Assembly: GCF_037975245.1 (NCBI RefSeq)
Contig: NC_092574.1
Span: 13,474,713 to 13,538,712 of the forward strand
Reading direction: 5' to 3'
DNA: 64,000 bases
Origin: Apostichopus japonicus
Taxonomy: Eukaryota > Echinodermata > Holothuroidea > Aspidochirotida > Stichopodidae
Shown here: one piece after another, positions 22,265 to 36,884 of the stretch
Position numbering within the stretch: position 1 is the first letter of the stretch
Layout of the letters: the number at the start of each line of letters is the position of its first letter
Translations under genes and position numbers: made by a program
The notes under the pieces: model-generated
Database searches by the model: none
Told to the model about the DNA's origin: nothing
Seen by the model: the letters and a program-made list of their open reading frames with translations, nothing else

Positions 22265-25200
22265 ATGCCAGATTATGCCCTGATACAAATGTTGATACTA
22301 ACATTATATAAACGAACAGTGTATACATAACGATCATATTGAAATTATGTTTTAAAAATATTAAAAGGTATGTCCAGAGGAATATTAATTGTTTGCTAAT
22401 GAAAGTGTAATATAGCCAATTCTATGCATCCGGGAGAAAGCTGCATGATTCAATTCTTTTGTATCGTTTTCAAAACATTCTAAGTCGACTCATCTTGTTC
22501 CACTGAATTTTTGAACTTGAAGGAACCGAATATGATGTCATAGATGCACACTGTCAATTCTTTGTGTGTTTTTTTAAATCCACATCCCAATTGACTTCGT
22601 CATACCTGGGTCGCATTAACATATTGGACATTTGGTACGTTTTTAACTTAACATCCCTAAAATGCGAGGTTGGAACCATATCCAAATCTAGCTGAAAACA
22701 ATAAAGTAAGAAAAGAAGAAGAAGAAGAAACAAAAGACATTTTACTCTCAGTGTGCAACTATGACATCACACCTGTTTGCCTTAAGTTCAGTTATATGTT
22801 ACAAACTATGACAAAGTATGAGTATCTCGCAAATCCAGTTTAGGAGCTGCATTCAAACTGCAGGATACTTAGTGTATGTTCTTCATACACTAGTCTTAAA
22901 CAAAATAAAATACAATGGACTTCTCCTTTAAAGATTTCAAAAAGACACTCGGGGGGGGGGGGGGGATTCATTATTGACTAAAAAGAACAAAATGCGTAAA
23001 CATGAGAATCTTTTCGTAAACATATATATTATATGCCCACGGCTATCATTACCCCGTGGATGACTTACGAATCACAATGGGGTCTATTGCTTGAAGTACA
23101 AAGAATCACAAATAGCAAGAAATAACATGCAAAAAATTAATAAACTGAATTGTCTAAACCTGAATTATCATAAATGTGATCTACTTCTTGATGTCCTCAA
23201 CTAGTTAATCCTGTCCTTGTCAAGATTATGTTCTTCTTTCAAGTTATATTTTTAAAGCTTAATATAATTTTGAAACTGAAAGGCTTTAAAACGCTTAAGT
23301 CTTGTCGAATGTTTTAACAATGTGCTAATATTTCGTGGCTTTCATGATACGAACCAAGAATTGGGTCACATATATATCTACAGATCCATGTGAGCTAAAA
23401 ATCTCGGATCACGTTTTGATGCACGTTTTGATGCACGTTTTAACAACTGAAAATGAAGTTCGTGTTGGTTTTAACTTCTTGATTTGTAATGTTAAAAAAA
23501 TAAATCTTTGAGGCACTTTCTGAAATCATACAACCGACAAGGACATTTCGAACGCAGCGTAAACATTACAGAAAATGCATGAAATTTTTTGGTAAAACAG
23601 GGGCAAAAATGAGTTAGTTATAACTAATTATGACATATCAATGCAGTAATTTTTTTATATATATTATAATCATGAAAAGAAAGTAGGATATCGTTTGAAT
23701 AGATAGTTAATTATCATTTATTGCGATCCTCTGGTTATATACGGTCGTTAAATGTTACCGGTTTACAGAAAATCTTTTTTAAGTGTTGAAATAACCTTGT
23801 AGTAAATCGCTTCATATAACAACTCTTTTTTTCTTTTTTTTGACCATTTCCATAAATCAAATTGTGTCTGAATCAATTATGTAAAACTACATGTTATTGA
23901 AACTCAACGTATAACAAACATAGTGCTATGTATTAAGCTTAAAGTTCAAAATAAAATAAAAATAAAATAAAAAGCTAAATGTTCCTAACAATAGTAATGT
24001 TGAAATATGATATATCTAGAATCTTAACTATATTTTACTGGTCAATGTTGTCTTCATTTAAAGCGCTTCAATGTGCTTCAGCATAAATATCATTATTTAT
24101 TACATTAATTTACCATTTTTAAAGCGGTGGTATGCCCATCCTTGATCATCGATGTACGGTAAACCTTCCTGTATTTCAGAAGGTTACTAATACATCACCG
24201 CGTATACTGAAAATAATAAATAACGTCGTTTTTATTGGTTTCATCTCGCAAACATTTCAGTGACCCCTTTTTTCCCCTCCTATAAGGGGCATTCATTTCC
24301 GCAAGTTAATTGTAATGAGTATTTTACTAGCCGTCTCGACGGTTTATTACTCCCCCCCCCCCCCATGCACATCTAGTCATTCTTTAAAGAATTTCTTGTC
24401 CAAATAAATCTTCAATTTCTCCCTGTTTTATACCCCTTCGTCAATGACATTTCTCAATGCTAACTTATAGGACCTTGTTCAGCCTAGGGTATATTTCAAA
24501 AGTAAATTTCTAGCATCGCATCGGGTTGTCCTTAACTTTGGTAGCTGTTTGAATGCTTCTCTCACCAGCATTTTATACCGTACACTTATAAAGTTCTGTT
24601 AAATTTCCTAGTTGTGTCTGTACCCTTCGATCACACACGTCACAATCATTCAATTTTCAAAACTGATATCGCGATAAGTCTTAAATTATTCATTTGTCTT
24701 GCGTCTTACAGATATTTTGATAAAGACTCATTGAAATACATATTTTTTTTTCATTCTGATATAAACTGTTTGACAATATCATATAATATTGGAATCAATT
24801 CACCTGGTATATATACTCTGGTAAGAAGTTGAATTGTAAAACAATATTATAATTTTATCAACTTTATATTATTAAATGTCGACAATATCCTATAAAATTT
24901 AGAATCAAGTCATCTGATACTGTCTCCTATAATTAAAAATGTTGACTTATCATGTATTGCGTAATGTAACTTTCTTGTAATTAAAGATATTAAATTATAG
25001 AACATCTTTATACCATATACGTTTTCTACATCTTGATTATAAGTTGCCATTGTTAGCAAGTTCAGCAAAGACAGTCAAGTTTCCTTTAATTAGATTTTGC
25101 TTTGGATACAAAACATGAGGTAGAATGACTCATTGACATTTCCTGTATGGCACTTTAAGAGTCCCTTAACTGTAGTTAAATATCATTGCAGTCTAATTAA

Positions 25201-28200
25201 GTCGGTGAATTGATCAAACTCTTAGGTTAGCAACGCATCCTTCCTTCTTTTATGATTACCTAGCCTTACTTTGTTTTGTTATTAAATAAACCACTTTACA
25301 GAGATTGAATTGAATTATCATTACTACTTGAAACCGTCCCTGGGGAAACATGTTAAAAAATGTCAGAAGAGGAATGAACAAACGAAGAGTTTTATGTTTT
25401 CTTGACAACAACTGCAAGATAAAAGAGAATTCAATCTAGTTTTGAACGTTGCTAAGGAATATACATATGTGCAAAGATGAAACAGTATCGAGTTAATCAC
25501 ATAACAAATGTGACCATTGTCATTCTTAAAGATTTTTGTATATAATTTTTTTCCCCACAATTGTGTAAAATTCACAAACAAAATTAACATTTAACAATGT
25601 TGTGGTTGCTGCTGATGATTACGATGGCGATGATGGTGATGGTTTATATTATTAATCCGTGTTATTTCTTTAATATTCTATTGTATTCTGCTTGAATTTG
25701 ATGGTTTACATACATAGGCATCATCACATAGCTTATTTCTTGTAAGTTCTGTATGAGCTAATGAGCTAACCTACAATATTCCATATCTTGAGTGCATAGT
25801 GTTCCACATTCTAATCTAGAACAGCCAAAATGTCATATTTCTTTATGAAGCTGTCTTTTAAAGTCCGTGCATTTATGCATAGCGTATATACAGTCGAACA
25901 CACAAATACTCACTCACACACGGTTAGTGTATGACAATCCAGTTGCGCAGTTAGCGTCTGCGCATCTATATCACCGAACAGTAGATGAACTGTGTAATCT
26001 AAAGCGCACTTGACTTCCAAGAAAGTATCAAAGGCATTGGATTATATATTTGAGAGTTAATACCTAGACGAAAGGATCATAACGTCTTCCAGATTTTTAC
26101 ATGTGATCTAAATTGATTCTTTTCTAATGCAAAGCTTTTATCTTCAGGCCACTTTATTCTTAAATGTAATGTGCCCGTTATCAGAGTCTAAAAGTGTCCC
26201 TATAGGAACGATGTTTATGCCACAGTTAATTCCCCAGGGGCTATGTTACTAATTGATATGTAGAACTCCCCAGGACCTGTTTTTTTTTTTGCTTTTTGAA
26301 ATCCAGGGTTCTTTTTTTTGTGTTGCATACTGGCGGAAATCGTGAAATGTGTGCAAGGCGAGAAGGAGTAACGAACTAAAGACAACATATAATACAGCAG
26401 CCATGCAGAAGAGGTTATTTTCTGCCAAACAAAAAGGAGACGGCAGAGAGGCATTAAAAAAAAAAGAAACGGCAGATATAAGGAAGAAGGGGGAAAGCCG
26501 GTCAACGAAATAAGATACAGGATAGAAACGAGAATCAATAACGTCATAGTCGATCCCGCAACGACATTTGTTGAGATCGATATTAGGGAAGTAAAACTCA
26601 GTTTAGGTTACTCTAGAGAGTGAGACAGTATATATGGTAACAACATGAACTGAACATTATTTGTTGTTTTTTAGCCATCTTCAGTGGATGAACCTGATCT
26701 AGTTTATGTTTGTTCTTTAGTTTCTGTGTTTTTTTTTCTGAGGACGTCTCGATATGTGAGGGTAATACTCGGATTTGTCACTGATTGAACCCGACCTGTA
26801 TTTCTGGTGAGTTGTATAAGTTCTTGAGTTGTATTTGTTGTATTTGTGAGTTGTATTTGTTCTTGTTCTAAGAATAGTCAGTTACAACTCACATAGATTG
26901 TGGTAATGCTGTGTAGTATACAACAACCATGTTCAATGTGCGAACCTAAGCTACTGTAATATTTTTCACTCCAAATATTTTTCTTTCCAATCTTTTTCTG
27001 ATGATTACTGGTTCGCCAAAGCCCAAACGTTGACAGGTCTAGCATTATATGCAACCACTGGATTAATCTGATCTATTGAGATTAGTCTCTGATGAGACCT
27101 CTCTGTGGTATTTTCAGATGTGCAACTTCTCAAAAACTATGAGCAAGTTTTTGGCAAAGTTCAAACAGAGTCAAAGTAAGCCCTCTTCACTTATCTTTCC
27201 CAAAATCTTTTAAAATTCTCCAATTAGTTTAAATGATCCAAATAAGAACTTTGAATTGAACTAACCACATCAATCGGAAAAATATCGAAAACTTACTTAT
27301 TTATATTACTATCAATCATATCCAACAAATCAAGATAAATTTCGTTTCCAATCTTATGACTTAATCCCTATGCTTTTTTTTGTGCTTTTTTTTATAAACA
27401 AATTGCTTTCGATTCTCTGTACTTTAAGACATTTACTCTCATTAAATTGTGATTGATGAGCTGTTGTCCGTTGGGCATGAAACGCACATAAAACATTATT
27501 GTTGATTGAATTTCCGTAAATGCACCTTCCAGCTATAAGAGGACAGTTAAGGTACAAAGCTGGACACAGACAACAGTATTAACCCGACCTTTATATTACA
27601 AATCCAAAAAGTGTGATTTGACGATCATTAGTGATCACATATATATCAATTTAAATACGGGAGAAATACAAAATGTGAAAAACTTCAAAGTAACGTAAAA
27701 TGATTACAAGACCATGCAGTCATAAGAACTGACATATGCCAATTTGGTTTGCTAAACACATTAAAGACATAAAATAACAATAAGGGAAAAAACCCACGAG
27801 GATTGACTCAAAATTGCATTGTTACGCTTCCTGAAGTAGAAACACTTATTGTCGCAGAATACACAAACTGCCTAAGGAAAGTTTTAAGTAAAGCTTGTTA
27901 GTAGATCACTTTCGTGACTTTAGAGCTTCAAGAAAGGTTTCAGAAAGTTTGTTAGTTTTTAACTATTTGACCTAAGAGTTTCAGTACATTTTCTCTCGAT
28001 CACGTCTCAATATAATATAACAGCCCCCTCCAGCAATATAATGCTCTGATTATCCCGAAGAATATTATAAACTGAAGTATAATCTGGTATGATTTGAATG
28101 TTGACAACTGTGTAGCAGAATACACCGATCAAAAAAAAAAAAAAAATTCGTACTTTGGTTTTACGCGTCCAGAATCCTTTACCTCTCCATTGATCTCTCT

Positions 28201-31200
28201 GAGGAAACTTAATCACACTATTTCTCAGACTGATACAAAAAGAGAGACAAATAAACATAAAGACGAACGTACCGACGAACGGAAATACAAACTGTACAAA
28301 AATATGTTTGTCAAATATAGACAATGGAATGACGTCAGAATGGCTCAGAAGATTGTAAAACATTCATAGAATTAATGTCAAAACAATACGAGCTGCAAAG
28401 TATAGTTTTAAATTGAAATGTATGGTATCTTCATTTCAGAGTTGAAGTATGATGAAGTATACTCATTATACTTGATAAAGCATGAATGCTTCGTTTTTCA
28501 GGAAATAAGATTTTTTGTTTATAGTGATCGTGGAACTACTTTCAAAACGAGTTGCTTTTTTTTATCTTGACATTCGATAACTCGAGTAACTGTATTAATA
28601 TCCTATTGTAACGTGGATAGATACATAAGCATCTTGGTTTCGAAGACAAATCATTGACTAAAACTTATACTTTAGCCTTAAGATGTTAGAAATAATGTAA
28701 GAAATAAAGAATCAAATGTGTGTTCTCTAAACTATGCATTACTAAAATATAGTTCCAATTAATGCCCTCATTCACAAGTTGTATACACGGATATAGAGAT
28801 TTAAACAAAACGCGTGATTCAAAAGTGAGTGAAGAAATCGTAAACGGAATATACATCTATATCAATTCACTTTATTTGTGATTTGGAGGACCAGTGATGA
28901 AATGTTGTTAACAGCATATTTCCGCGTATTTTCCGGGTTTTCTCGGATTAACTGTATATATGTTATAGTCAAACTGAACATTAAGTTTTCAAATGTTTAA
29001 TTTTATTTTATCAATTTAATGGTTTTTATCCTCTTTATATTTTCCTTTTTCCGAGGTTCACTGGCTTTGGCGGCCAAGGAGCACAACATCCTATCATTCA
29101 CACACTCTTGTTGTTCTGTTCGCATTATCTGATGTTGAAGCTAACTCATAAAGTGTCATAGTACGTAGAACATTGTGTATTTTATTCGGTATAACGTAGT
29201 GTATAGTTTTCTTTAAAACACATCCGACAAAGGGTTTGACCTCCCCATCACCCTATAGGATAATCAAGAACATTGCACATTATCGGCGACAAGAGCATAT
29301 GCAGATACCCATCTACAATTCCGAAGTCGTCCCTTCTTCATCCATCATAGTCGAATCTGATATAGGCACCTCCCTGCATGATAAATAATTATTCTATCTC
29401 TGAGAATCGATCGATTTCGCTGACAAAAAAGGAAAGGAAAGGAAAGGAATGGAACACCAGTGTAACGGTCACAATTCAACGGTCATCTTGTTGATATGAT
29501 TGCAGCAATTCTTAGTGATTCAAAACATGCCTTTTTTTACTCTCGAAACGACGATGTTTTGTCGAATACGTTCTCTAAACATTCATACACGCCGGTAAAA
29601 CTATATGCATTACCTAATTAGAATAATAACACAACTTTCTGAATGTTAAAAAAACAGCGATAGACACGAACTTTATTTGGCGGGCAGCAGTGAAAGTTTG
29701 CCCCTCTATCCATGCGCCGTGATAAAGAGCTTAAGGATGTGGCTATATATCTCCCGTGACCCCCCCCCACCCCACCCCCAGAAAGGAAAAATGGTATTCT
29801 ATGGGATATACAAAAAACATGTACATCTACATGATATTCATATGTTATGATAAAATATACTAACCTAAGTACAGGTGCCATATGTTCTCCAAATCGTAAA
29901 TTCATTCATGTCCTTCCTTGCTACAGGATAACATTTGCTGGCCGCATTAATAGCGCTATGTATGGTTACTCGCTGGGCCGCAGAAAATTTGCTCGAGTGC
30001 CGCATGGGACGACTTGGGACGACGATTTGCCCCCTTGTGCTATAAATCATACGCCCCCCCCCCCCACCCGCCCTTTAGGTTAGCCTCTGTCTGAGGGTGG
30101 TTTGAGTTCTATCATCTTTCCTGTTCTTATTATTATCATTTCTATTATATTAAAAGACAAATCAGTGAACATTATACGCCATTTTCCATAATGGTATTCA
30201 ACTCATATTAGTGTAAAGGCTTCACAATTAATCATATATCCTGTTTTGTGCCTCCTGTACAAAAGGCTTCGATGTTTTCAATATATCTGTACATGTATAT
30301 TACTTCCGTCTTCTTTTAATGTTTTGTTTTTGCCCTTTCTTATTCTTCCCCTTCGCTCTTTTTAGGATTTGCATATACTTATAAAATTTAAAAAAAAGCA
30401 CAAATCCCCATTTATCTATACAAAACCTTGAAGTCATATAGTCTTGCTGCAACCTATAACCATCGTGATATCAAACTACAACCAATTCTCCACGAAATAT
30501 TCTATTACTAAACTGATCCCTTCGAAATGTCAGGAGAACTTGCTAATGTTAGATTGCGCCATAATCTTTTGAACTCTTGGTTTATAATTACCATATTACG
30601 AATAATCATCTTACAAATTCAGACCAATACGTCAATGAGGTCCCCTTAAATCGCTGAGTAAAAAACATTATATTGTCGACGATAAGAAATTGGAAGAGGC
30701 CGTTGTATCCCCCTTGTATCGATTAACACTACTAAGTGGGGCCACAATTCCTGCCTATGAACTTTTCGGTTTGGGTAAGAATTGGTAAAGGGGGAAAACA
30801 TAAAAAAAAGAGACCTGGGAAATATCCACAACAACGTCCTTTAGTCCTTTAGTTACAAACAGAGGAAGTGTCGTTGTATTGGGCACTGTTTGTGTAAAAG
30901 AAAAACTTGTCTTTGGTTAATCGTGTCAAAGAATTTAGATTTCTTTGACAATATTTGCGTCATCCTTCTTTTAGTCTGTCGGTCTCACGCACGTTCGCAT
31001 TACGTCACCATTGCTATATTTAGATCATGTATTGTGTGATGTGGAAGTATAATTGAATTGGTGTATATGGGAAATAGACCAACAATTTTTCGCGGAACTC
31101 GTCACTTTCCTACCTTCTAACATGCAAAAGGTGTGCCTGTGGTGGTTTTCAAAGGAAAATCCAAAACTTAGTTAATGTCTCACGTAATCGTTGATGAATG

Positions 31201-32305
31201 AATATATATTTATGATTAATGAATATACGAGTTAAGTATATGATGGCAACATTGACTATAAGCGTTTAGTTAACGCTGTCATAACCTATAGCCCACTCTC
31301 TAAGGGGTTTTTACCCTGGCATTCTTAGATCTACGGGTGGGTGTTTGCCAAGAATATTTTAATCACTTATTTGTATGCGTAATAAACAGAAGCGTAGACC
31401 TTCTTTATTGTTAGAACGGTTGACACTACAGCCATAGCAGCACTGAAATATCAAGCCTGGGGCAAAATAAAAATATAGTCAACCCTTGAGAAATTTAAAC
31501 GGACTATTTTATGAAACTTTTCTACTTAATTTCCTTTAATTATTCTTCTCAAAGTGATATTCTAGTCGCCTGGATGAAACCCTGTACATAAACATATCAT
31601 GAGCAAACACTTAAACAAACGCCTGTATAGAAGCATTCAATTGCAGAACTTTTCATGTCACCCCCACCCCATAAAATAGAGGGAAGCAGGTCCATGGGGT
31701 ACCGGGGTGCATTATAAAAATGCTGTTGTGTTTTGTTAGATTTAAGAATCACGATATAATTTTTTTTGGTCTTTTTGTGGTTTATATATAATATAATAAT
31801 TGAAGTGTCTGTACATATAACTAAGTGCATGCCATTATTCTGGCTAACTAGTACGTCTTTAGTAAAGATGATGTAAATTAGCTGTTTGCTGGTATAGACT
31901 GAACAATGCTAGGAACATAGCTTTTGTACTTTGTGTCTTTTTAGTGCCATTGAATAATATTGATTACCTCTTCAACTCATTACATCAACTTAGAAACACT
32001 AGGAGTATCTGGAAAAAAAGCTATTGGATAGAAAAACAACGGTTGGAACGTACACTATGACCAAAACCTTATACCGGTATTACGAAGTCTGATATTTTAA
32101 ACAATATATAATTCAAAGCCTCTTGAAACGAAGCATATATTGATTCAAATATGTCACGCAGTTTATCAATTCCGTGCTCTGTATTAATTTCATTTTCTTT
32201 ACTCATTCCATACATCATATAAACTCCTTACATTACTGAAATTTATTCATCTTATTTGGATGGAAACTTGCACAATAATATGTGATGTCATACATCTGTA
32301 TGGAC
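22265..32305. other. Ten kilobases without a recognised gene
   Basis: AT-rich DNA. I saw a G15 run (22951-22966), three TGCACGTTTTGA units (about 23412-23440), poly-C tracts (24353, 29761, 30054), a four-unit GGAAA repeat near 29430 and a CRE palindrome (28330-28337). Open frames of 110 and 118 codons at 26215-26547 and 28007-28363 (minus strand) are hydrophobic or low-complexity with no family signature. I take them as chance. Confidence 0.5.
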
Positions 32306-32307
32306 TA

Positions 32308-32308
<1 letters not shown>

Positions 32309-32385
<77 letters not shown>
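32309..32385. repeat. TA dinucleotide microsatellite
   Basis: Uninterrupted TA array of about 77 bases. Confidence 0.95.
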
Positions 32386-32388
<3 letters not shown>

Positions 32389-32389
32389 A

Positions 32390-34225
32390 TATTGTAAGAT
32401 TTGCAAATTACCTTACATATGTAGCCGTAGTTTTGATATGTAATGAGCTCCATGAAAGCCACGTACGTATCCCCCACCCCAATATTGTGCGGTATTGCAC
32501 TTGTATGGTAAACCAATGTTCAGATAAAAGAGCATTGTTTAAATGTTAGTCATTATTTCTGACAATTTACATATACTACCACCTGTTATTCTTAATGCAA
32601 GGAATGATAGCTTGCAGTGCAAGGTTCGCTGAACTGGTAAAGTTCACACTACGGTGTCCTACATCTTAACAATTTCTGGTGATTAGCTTTTGTGAATGTC
32701 AGGTTCTTTCCGGATATTGCACAAAGTTGTCCACCCACTCTAATACCAAAAGTGTCACTTCAGGTATATGAATTCAAGGCATGTAGTCATGTGAACTTTC
32801 CAACTTTCTTCTAGAGATCTTATAAGCTTATATGAAAATGTGACATTTTAATGTAACTTGCTGCTTCGGTTGGCAGCAGAAGGTATAAACAGAAGGTAAC
32901 ATAAGTTGCTGTGTAACTGTTTACCGGTAGTATTCATGAATATATTGATGTAGTGCGACAATTAAACTGAAGTTAAAACGACCAGTAAATCACTCTATAG
33001 ACGGTTATGTCTTAAAATGTAACACCACCTGAAGCAATAATGTTCAGCTAGATAATAAACCTGAGGATCAAGAGCTCGCGCTGTAACACTTAAAGTGTAA
33101 GGTTATGTAAATATAACCATACACTAAATACACGTGTTTACATATAATATACATGGTGCATATATACTGAGCGCGGCTTCCATTCCGCTTCTAAAAAATA
33201 AATTTTGTTATCGTATAATCATTTGATAACATAAAACACCTTAGGATGACGATACTTGACATAAATGTTTCAATTTCTAATGAAAAACGTTAAATTATTT
33301 CTAAGTTCACAATAAATTAAAAAAAAATGGAAATTGTGAAACAATGTGACTTAAAATATCTTCTTTAGAAGGCGAGAATACGTTTGTTTTATACAGGTTT
33401 ATACAACAACTCCCTGTTAATACATAGACTCATGCATATTCATGAACGGGCTTTAATTTGAAAACCAAAAGCTGAAAGATAACTAGGTGGTTTTATTACG
33501 CAATTAGGCAACACAAAACTCTATTCAATTATGTTATTGGTCTGTCTTGTTCCTTGACACAAATGGCGGCGGAGTCTGGGGCACAAAGGCACATTCAATC
33601 AGTTTTGTGAGAAAAAAAGCTCCTTTTTTTCATAATTAGGAATGCCCCTTTTTAGTAAAAACAAAGTACCGATAGGTAATTAATGTAATGAACAAGTCCT
33701 ATTTTTTTTTTTTAATTTTTAAAAAGTGCCCTGTTGATGAACAAATAAGAGAAAGTATAATTAAAAACGCACTTTAATTCTTGAAAACATTCAAACAGGA
33801 ATTTGTGGTACGTAATGAACAGTTGTGGTAAGTTTTATTTTTAATTTCTTTTACAGCATTTGAAGTCACAATTTATTTTCAATATTATCACTTTTAAGGG
33901 CGGATCTTCCTAAAGCACTCGGCAAAGAGTTAAGTATACCTCAATCTTTAAGTGTTGCATTTAACACTTTTAGCGTTCATCAGTTGACCATCCAGATAAC
34001 TTGAACCTTCTGTACCTGAAGACAGTTCATCATTTGTTTAAGAAAATGAGAAAAACTCTTCCGGCATTGTTAAGTTCATATGTTTTGTGATTTATTATTC
34101 ATGCTCTAGGAAAGATAGAGCACTCCGTCGTCAAACGTCAATCCGAGCGGGTTTCCCAATTTTATGTCACAACTGGCGTCGGAGCTAAATTAAAATATTG
34201 ACCTCATATCGATGCGTCGACAAAC
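32390..34225. other. No gene recognised
   Basis: AT-rich non-coding DNA. A stretch near 33,560-33,660 (GCGGAGTCTGGGGCAC...) loosely resembles the right flank of the transposon (16,262-16,380) and may be an old interspersed repeat. Confidence 0.5.
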
Positions 34226-34228
34226 TTG

Positions 34229-34272
34229 CATTGTTCATTAGCACGGACTTCTATTTATCTGACAGTTTTTAG

Positions 34273-34306
<34 letters not shown>

Positions 34307-34350
34307 CTAAAAGCTGTCAGATAAATAGAAGTCCGTGCTAATGAACAATG
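34229..34350. repeat. 122-bp near-perfect hairpin palindrome with a TA core
   Basis: The left arm (CATTGTTCATTAGCACGGAC...) returns as the reverse complement on the right (...GTCCGTGCTAATGAACAATG), with one mismatch over about 45 non-TA bases. The arms meet in a TA tract (34274-34305). Confidence 0.9.
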
Positions 34351-34433
34351 AACAATAGAAGAATATATATACATAGCCAATATATATATATATATATATA
34401 TATAGCCTATATATAAAGCCTATATATATATAC

Positions 34434-34469
<36 letters not shown>

Positions 34470-34612
34470 TGCAAATCTATATGAGAATATTGAACAATAG
34501 AAGAATATATATATATATATATATATATAGCCTATATATATAGCCTATATATATAGCCTATATATTTATATATATATATATATATTGCAAGTCTATATGA
34601 GAATATTGTTTG
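34351..34612 (+). repeat. Two tandem units of about 130 bp next to the hairpin
   Basis: 'GAACAATAGAAGAATATAT', a TA tract with TAGCCTATATA words, and 'TTGCAARTCTATATGAGAATATT' occur twice in order. The unit begins with the sequence that ends the hairpin, so the hairpin arm and the tandem units are related. Confidence 0.8.
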
Positions 34613-36212
34613 CATTTCAGTAACTATATTAGATTATTAACGGTTAACACTTTTGACTCGCACCTAGTCAGCGCCTCTAAATCCCTCTACCAAACTCGAA
34701 TCGATGGACATAAATCGACTCGAATATGATACCAAATGAGAATTGATGCAATGTGTCTGAAATACCGTACCGTATATTCATTTCGGTTCATGTGTACAGG
34801 TGATATGGGCTTATAGTCTGCACAGTGTACGATATGGGCATCACAAACCATGATACTTTACGCAGACAGTACATACATAGTAAGTATTGCCGATGTGATT
34901 CCATGGAAGTGTTATCCTTTCAGTGGCAATTAGTAATATTTCCATGATGTTTCCGATCTCTGATCTTTTCGTGCATTTATAATAGAGAGTTTATCTTAGG
35001 GCAAAACATGTCAGCTGGGGGGGGGGGGGGGGTCTCTATACCTTCCTTTTAACTTCCTATGCTTCCTCTACCTTCCTATTTACATATTGTTACATTCTAT
35101 AACACTAGTCTCTTTCACGGTATAAGTATACACTAATGCTAAAGAAAGGCTTTATGCCACTTGTAACTACTGTGGGACAACAGTAATGACAGTTTAGGGA
35201 CGACATCCAATTTTTACCTTGAATGTGGAAGAAGCATCCATCATGAAAGTATGTAGGTAAATTAAATTAGTGTAAGAAGACATAACATATCAAAGGTCAA
35301 TAGAGTTCAAATTATAACATATTCAAAACAGATACCGGATTTGACTCGAGTCCGGTGAATATTTCGACCCGCACTCGACTACTGGGGGACTCGATGGTAC
35401 CACGAGACTTGACTGCTGGTTGACTGGACTACATACCCACACATATATACAGGCAGGTGTGTTTAAAATTCAGACTGAGGACCCCATTGTTTTTCCCATT
35501 ATTTAATTTCACGTACCCTAACCTTAACTTGCAATACCACTTAACAATAGCATCCTTCTGAGGACGTGGTAATTCTATTCAAATAACGTTAGTGAGGACT
35601 TGGAATTCCTTGGTTCAATTCCTTTGTCAGAATACAAAACAAGTGAGCGCGAACATACACATACACACACACACGCGTGCATTTCAGAAAGAGTGCCTTA
35701 AGATTCAGATTATAATTTGCTACACTATATGGCTGGGTTTGTTTCCGACAGCTGCTTTCAGAGTCTTTTCGTTTATTTGTTATATTATCCTAGCCCCATA
35801 TTTTCGCCATTTCTACAGTGAAGGAGGCCTGAAGCAATAAAACAGCGATTTCTCATCTTAATCACGTATACTGAGACTGCGATGCGTTTCTGAATAAACG
35901 TTGATTAAGGACAATATTATTTAATCAGCTGCTGGGATGATGGCACTTATTTGACATGTTTGTTGGACGGCATGAAGGGCAGAGTGATGTTAGGGTCCCA
36001 TCCACAGGTCAGTTAATACGGACACATGACCAATGTGAAACATTTCTGATGTGGCGACCGTCATTCAGCACTCTAAAGTATCTATTGTGGAAGCCTAATT
36101 CACGACGAACTCCGTCATCCTGTCATGTCGGCTGTCTGATTAATAAGCGATTAAAAAGCCCGCACCGCAGTCTGCCAAACAGACGTGCCTCACACCTGAC
36201 TAGCAGCAGGAG

Positions 36213-36220
36213 TGACGTCA
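36213..36220. promoter_or_regulatory. CRE palindrome TGACGTCA
   Basis: Perfect CREB/ATF-type site. A second perfect copy is at 36562-36569, only 349 bases away. The function is inferred from the motif alone. Confidence 0.35.
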
Positions 36221-36870
36221 TAGCACAGGTAAAAAAAATGCCAACTATACGGCCAAAAGGATGAACCGTAACATCATGCATGCGTTCAATACGTGCATTG
36301 ATCTGCTTCATCCGCTTCTCAGAAGGAAAAGTGTCAGAAAAGGGGGAAACAAATCATGAATAAGAGAGGAGAAAATAAAGAAACTTGATCCGGTTTAGAC
36401 CACTAAGAGCAATATTCTTTTACTTTTGATTTATATTTTGGGTTGTTGAGAGAAAAAAACTAGAAGTAATATGTAAAGCTAAAGACGTGTTCGAGAGACA
36501 TTTCTGGGTTTTTTATTTGTTATATTTGTTATCATGTTTTTCAAGTTTTGACGCTCTTTGGTGACGTCATGCATACGTCCATCTCTGAAAGCAGATTTTG
36601 CTCTGCTTAATTACAAACAGATTTGAATTACCTGTATGTGTGGTCAGTGTCAATGCTTAAAATCGTATCATGCGTTTACGTGCCGTTGATAAAAAGCTAC
36701 GGTAGCTTCGCTCAATACCGTTCCACGTTTGTAGTTTGTTGGTGCTGCAACTGGGCAGAGAGAAGAATAACTCTTGACTATTAAACGTTGCGGTCATTGA
36801 CCTTCAGCTGTTATAGAGCAGCCTAGACTCAAAGTGCGTGTTGCTATGGACGCCATGTTTTTTTCAACAT

Positions 36871-36884
36871 GTTGCTATAGCAAC
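36871..36884. promoter_or_regulatory. X-box (RFX-type) palindrome GTTGCTATAGCAAC
   Basis: A perfect 14-base palindrome matching the RFX site (GTTGCYATGGCAAC-like). A half site GTTGCTATGG lies 31 bases upstream (36840-36849), followed by GACGCCATG. RFX sites mark ciliary gene promoters, but no gene is recognised beside it. Confidence 0.4.
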
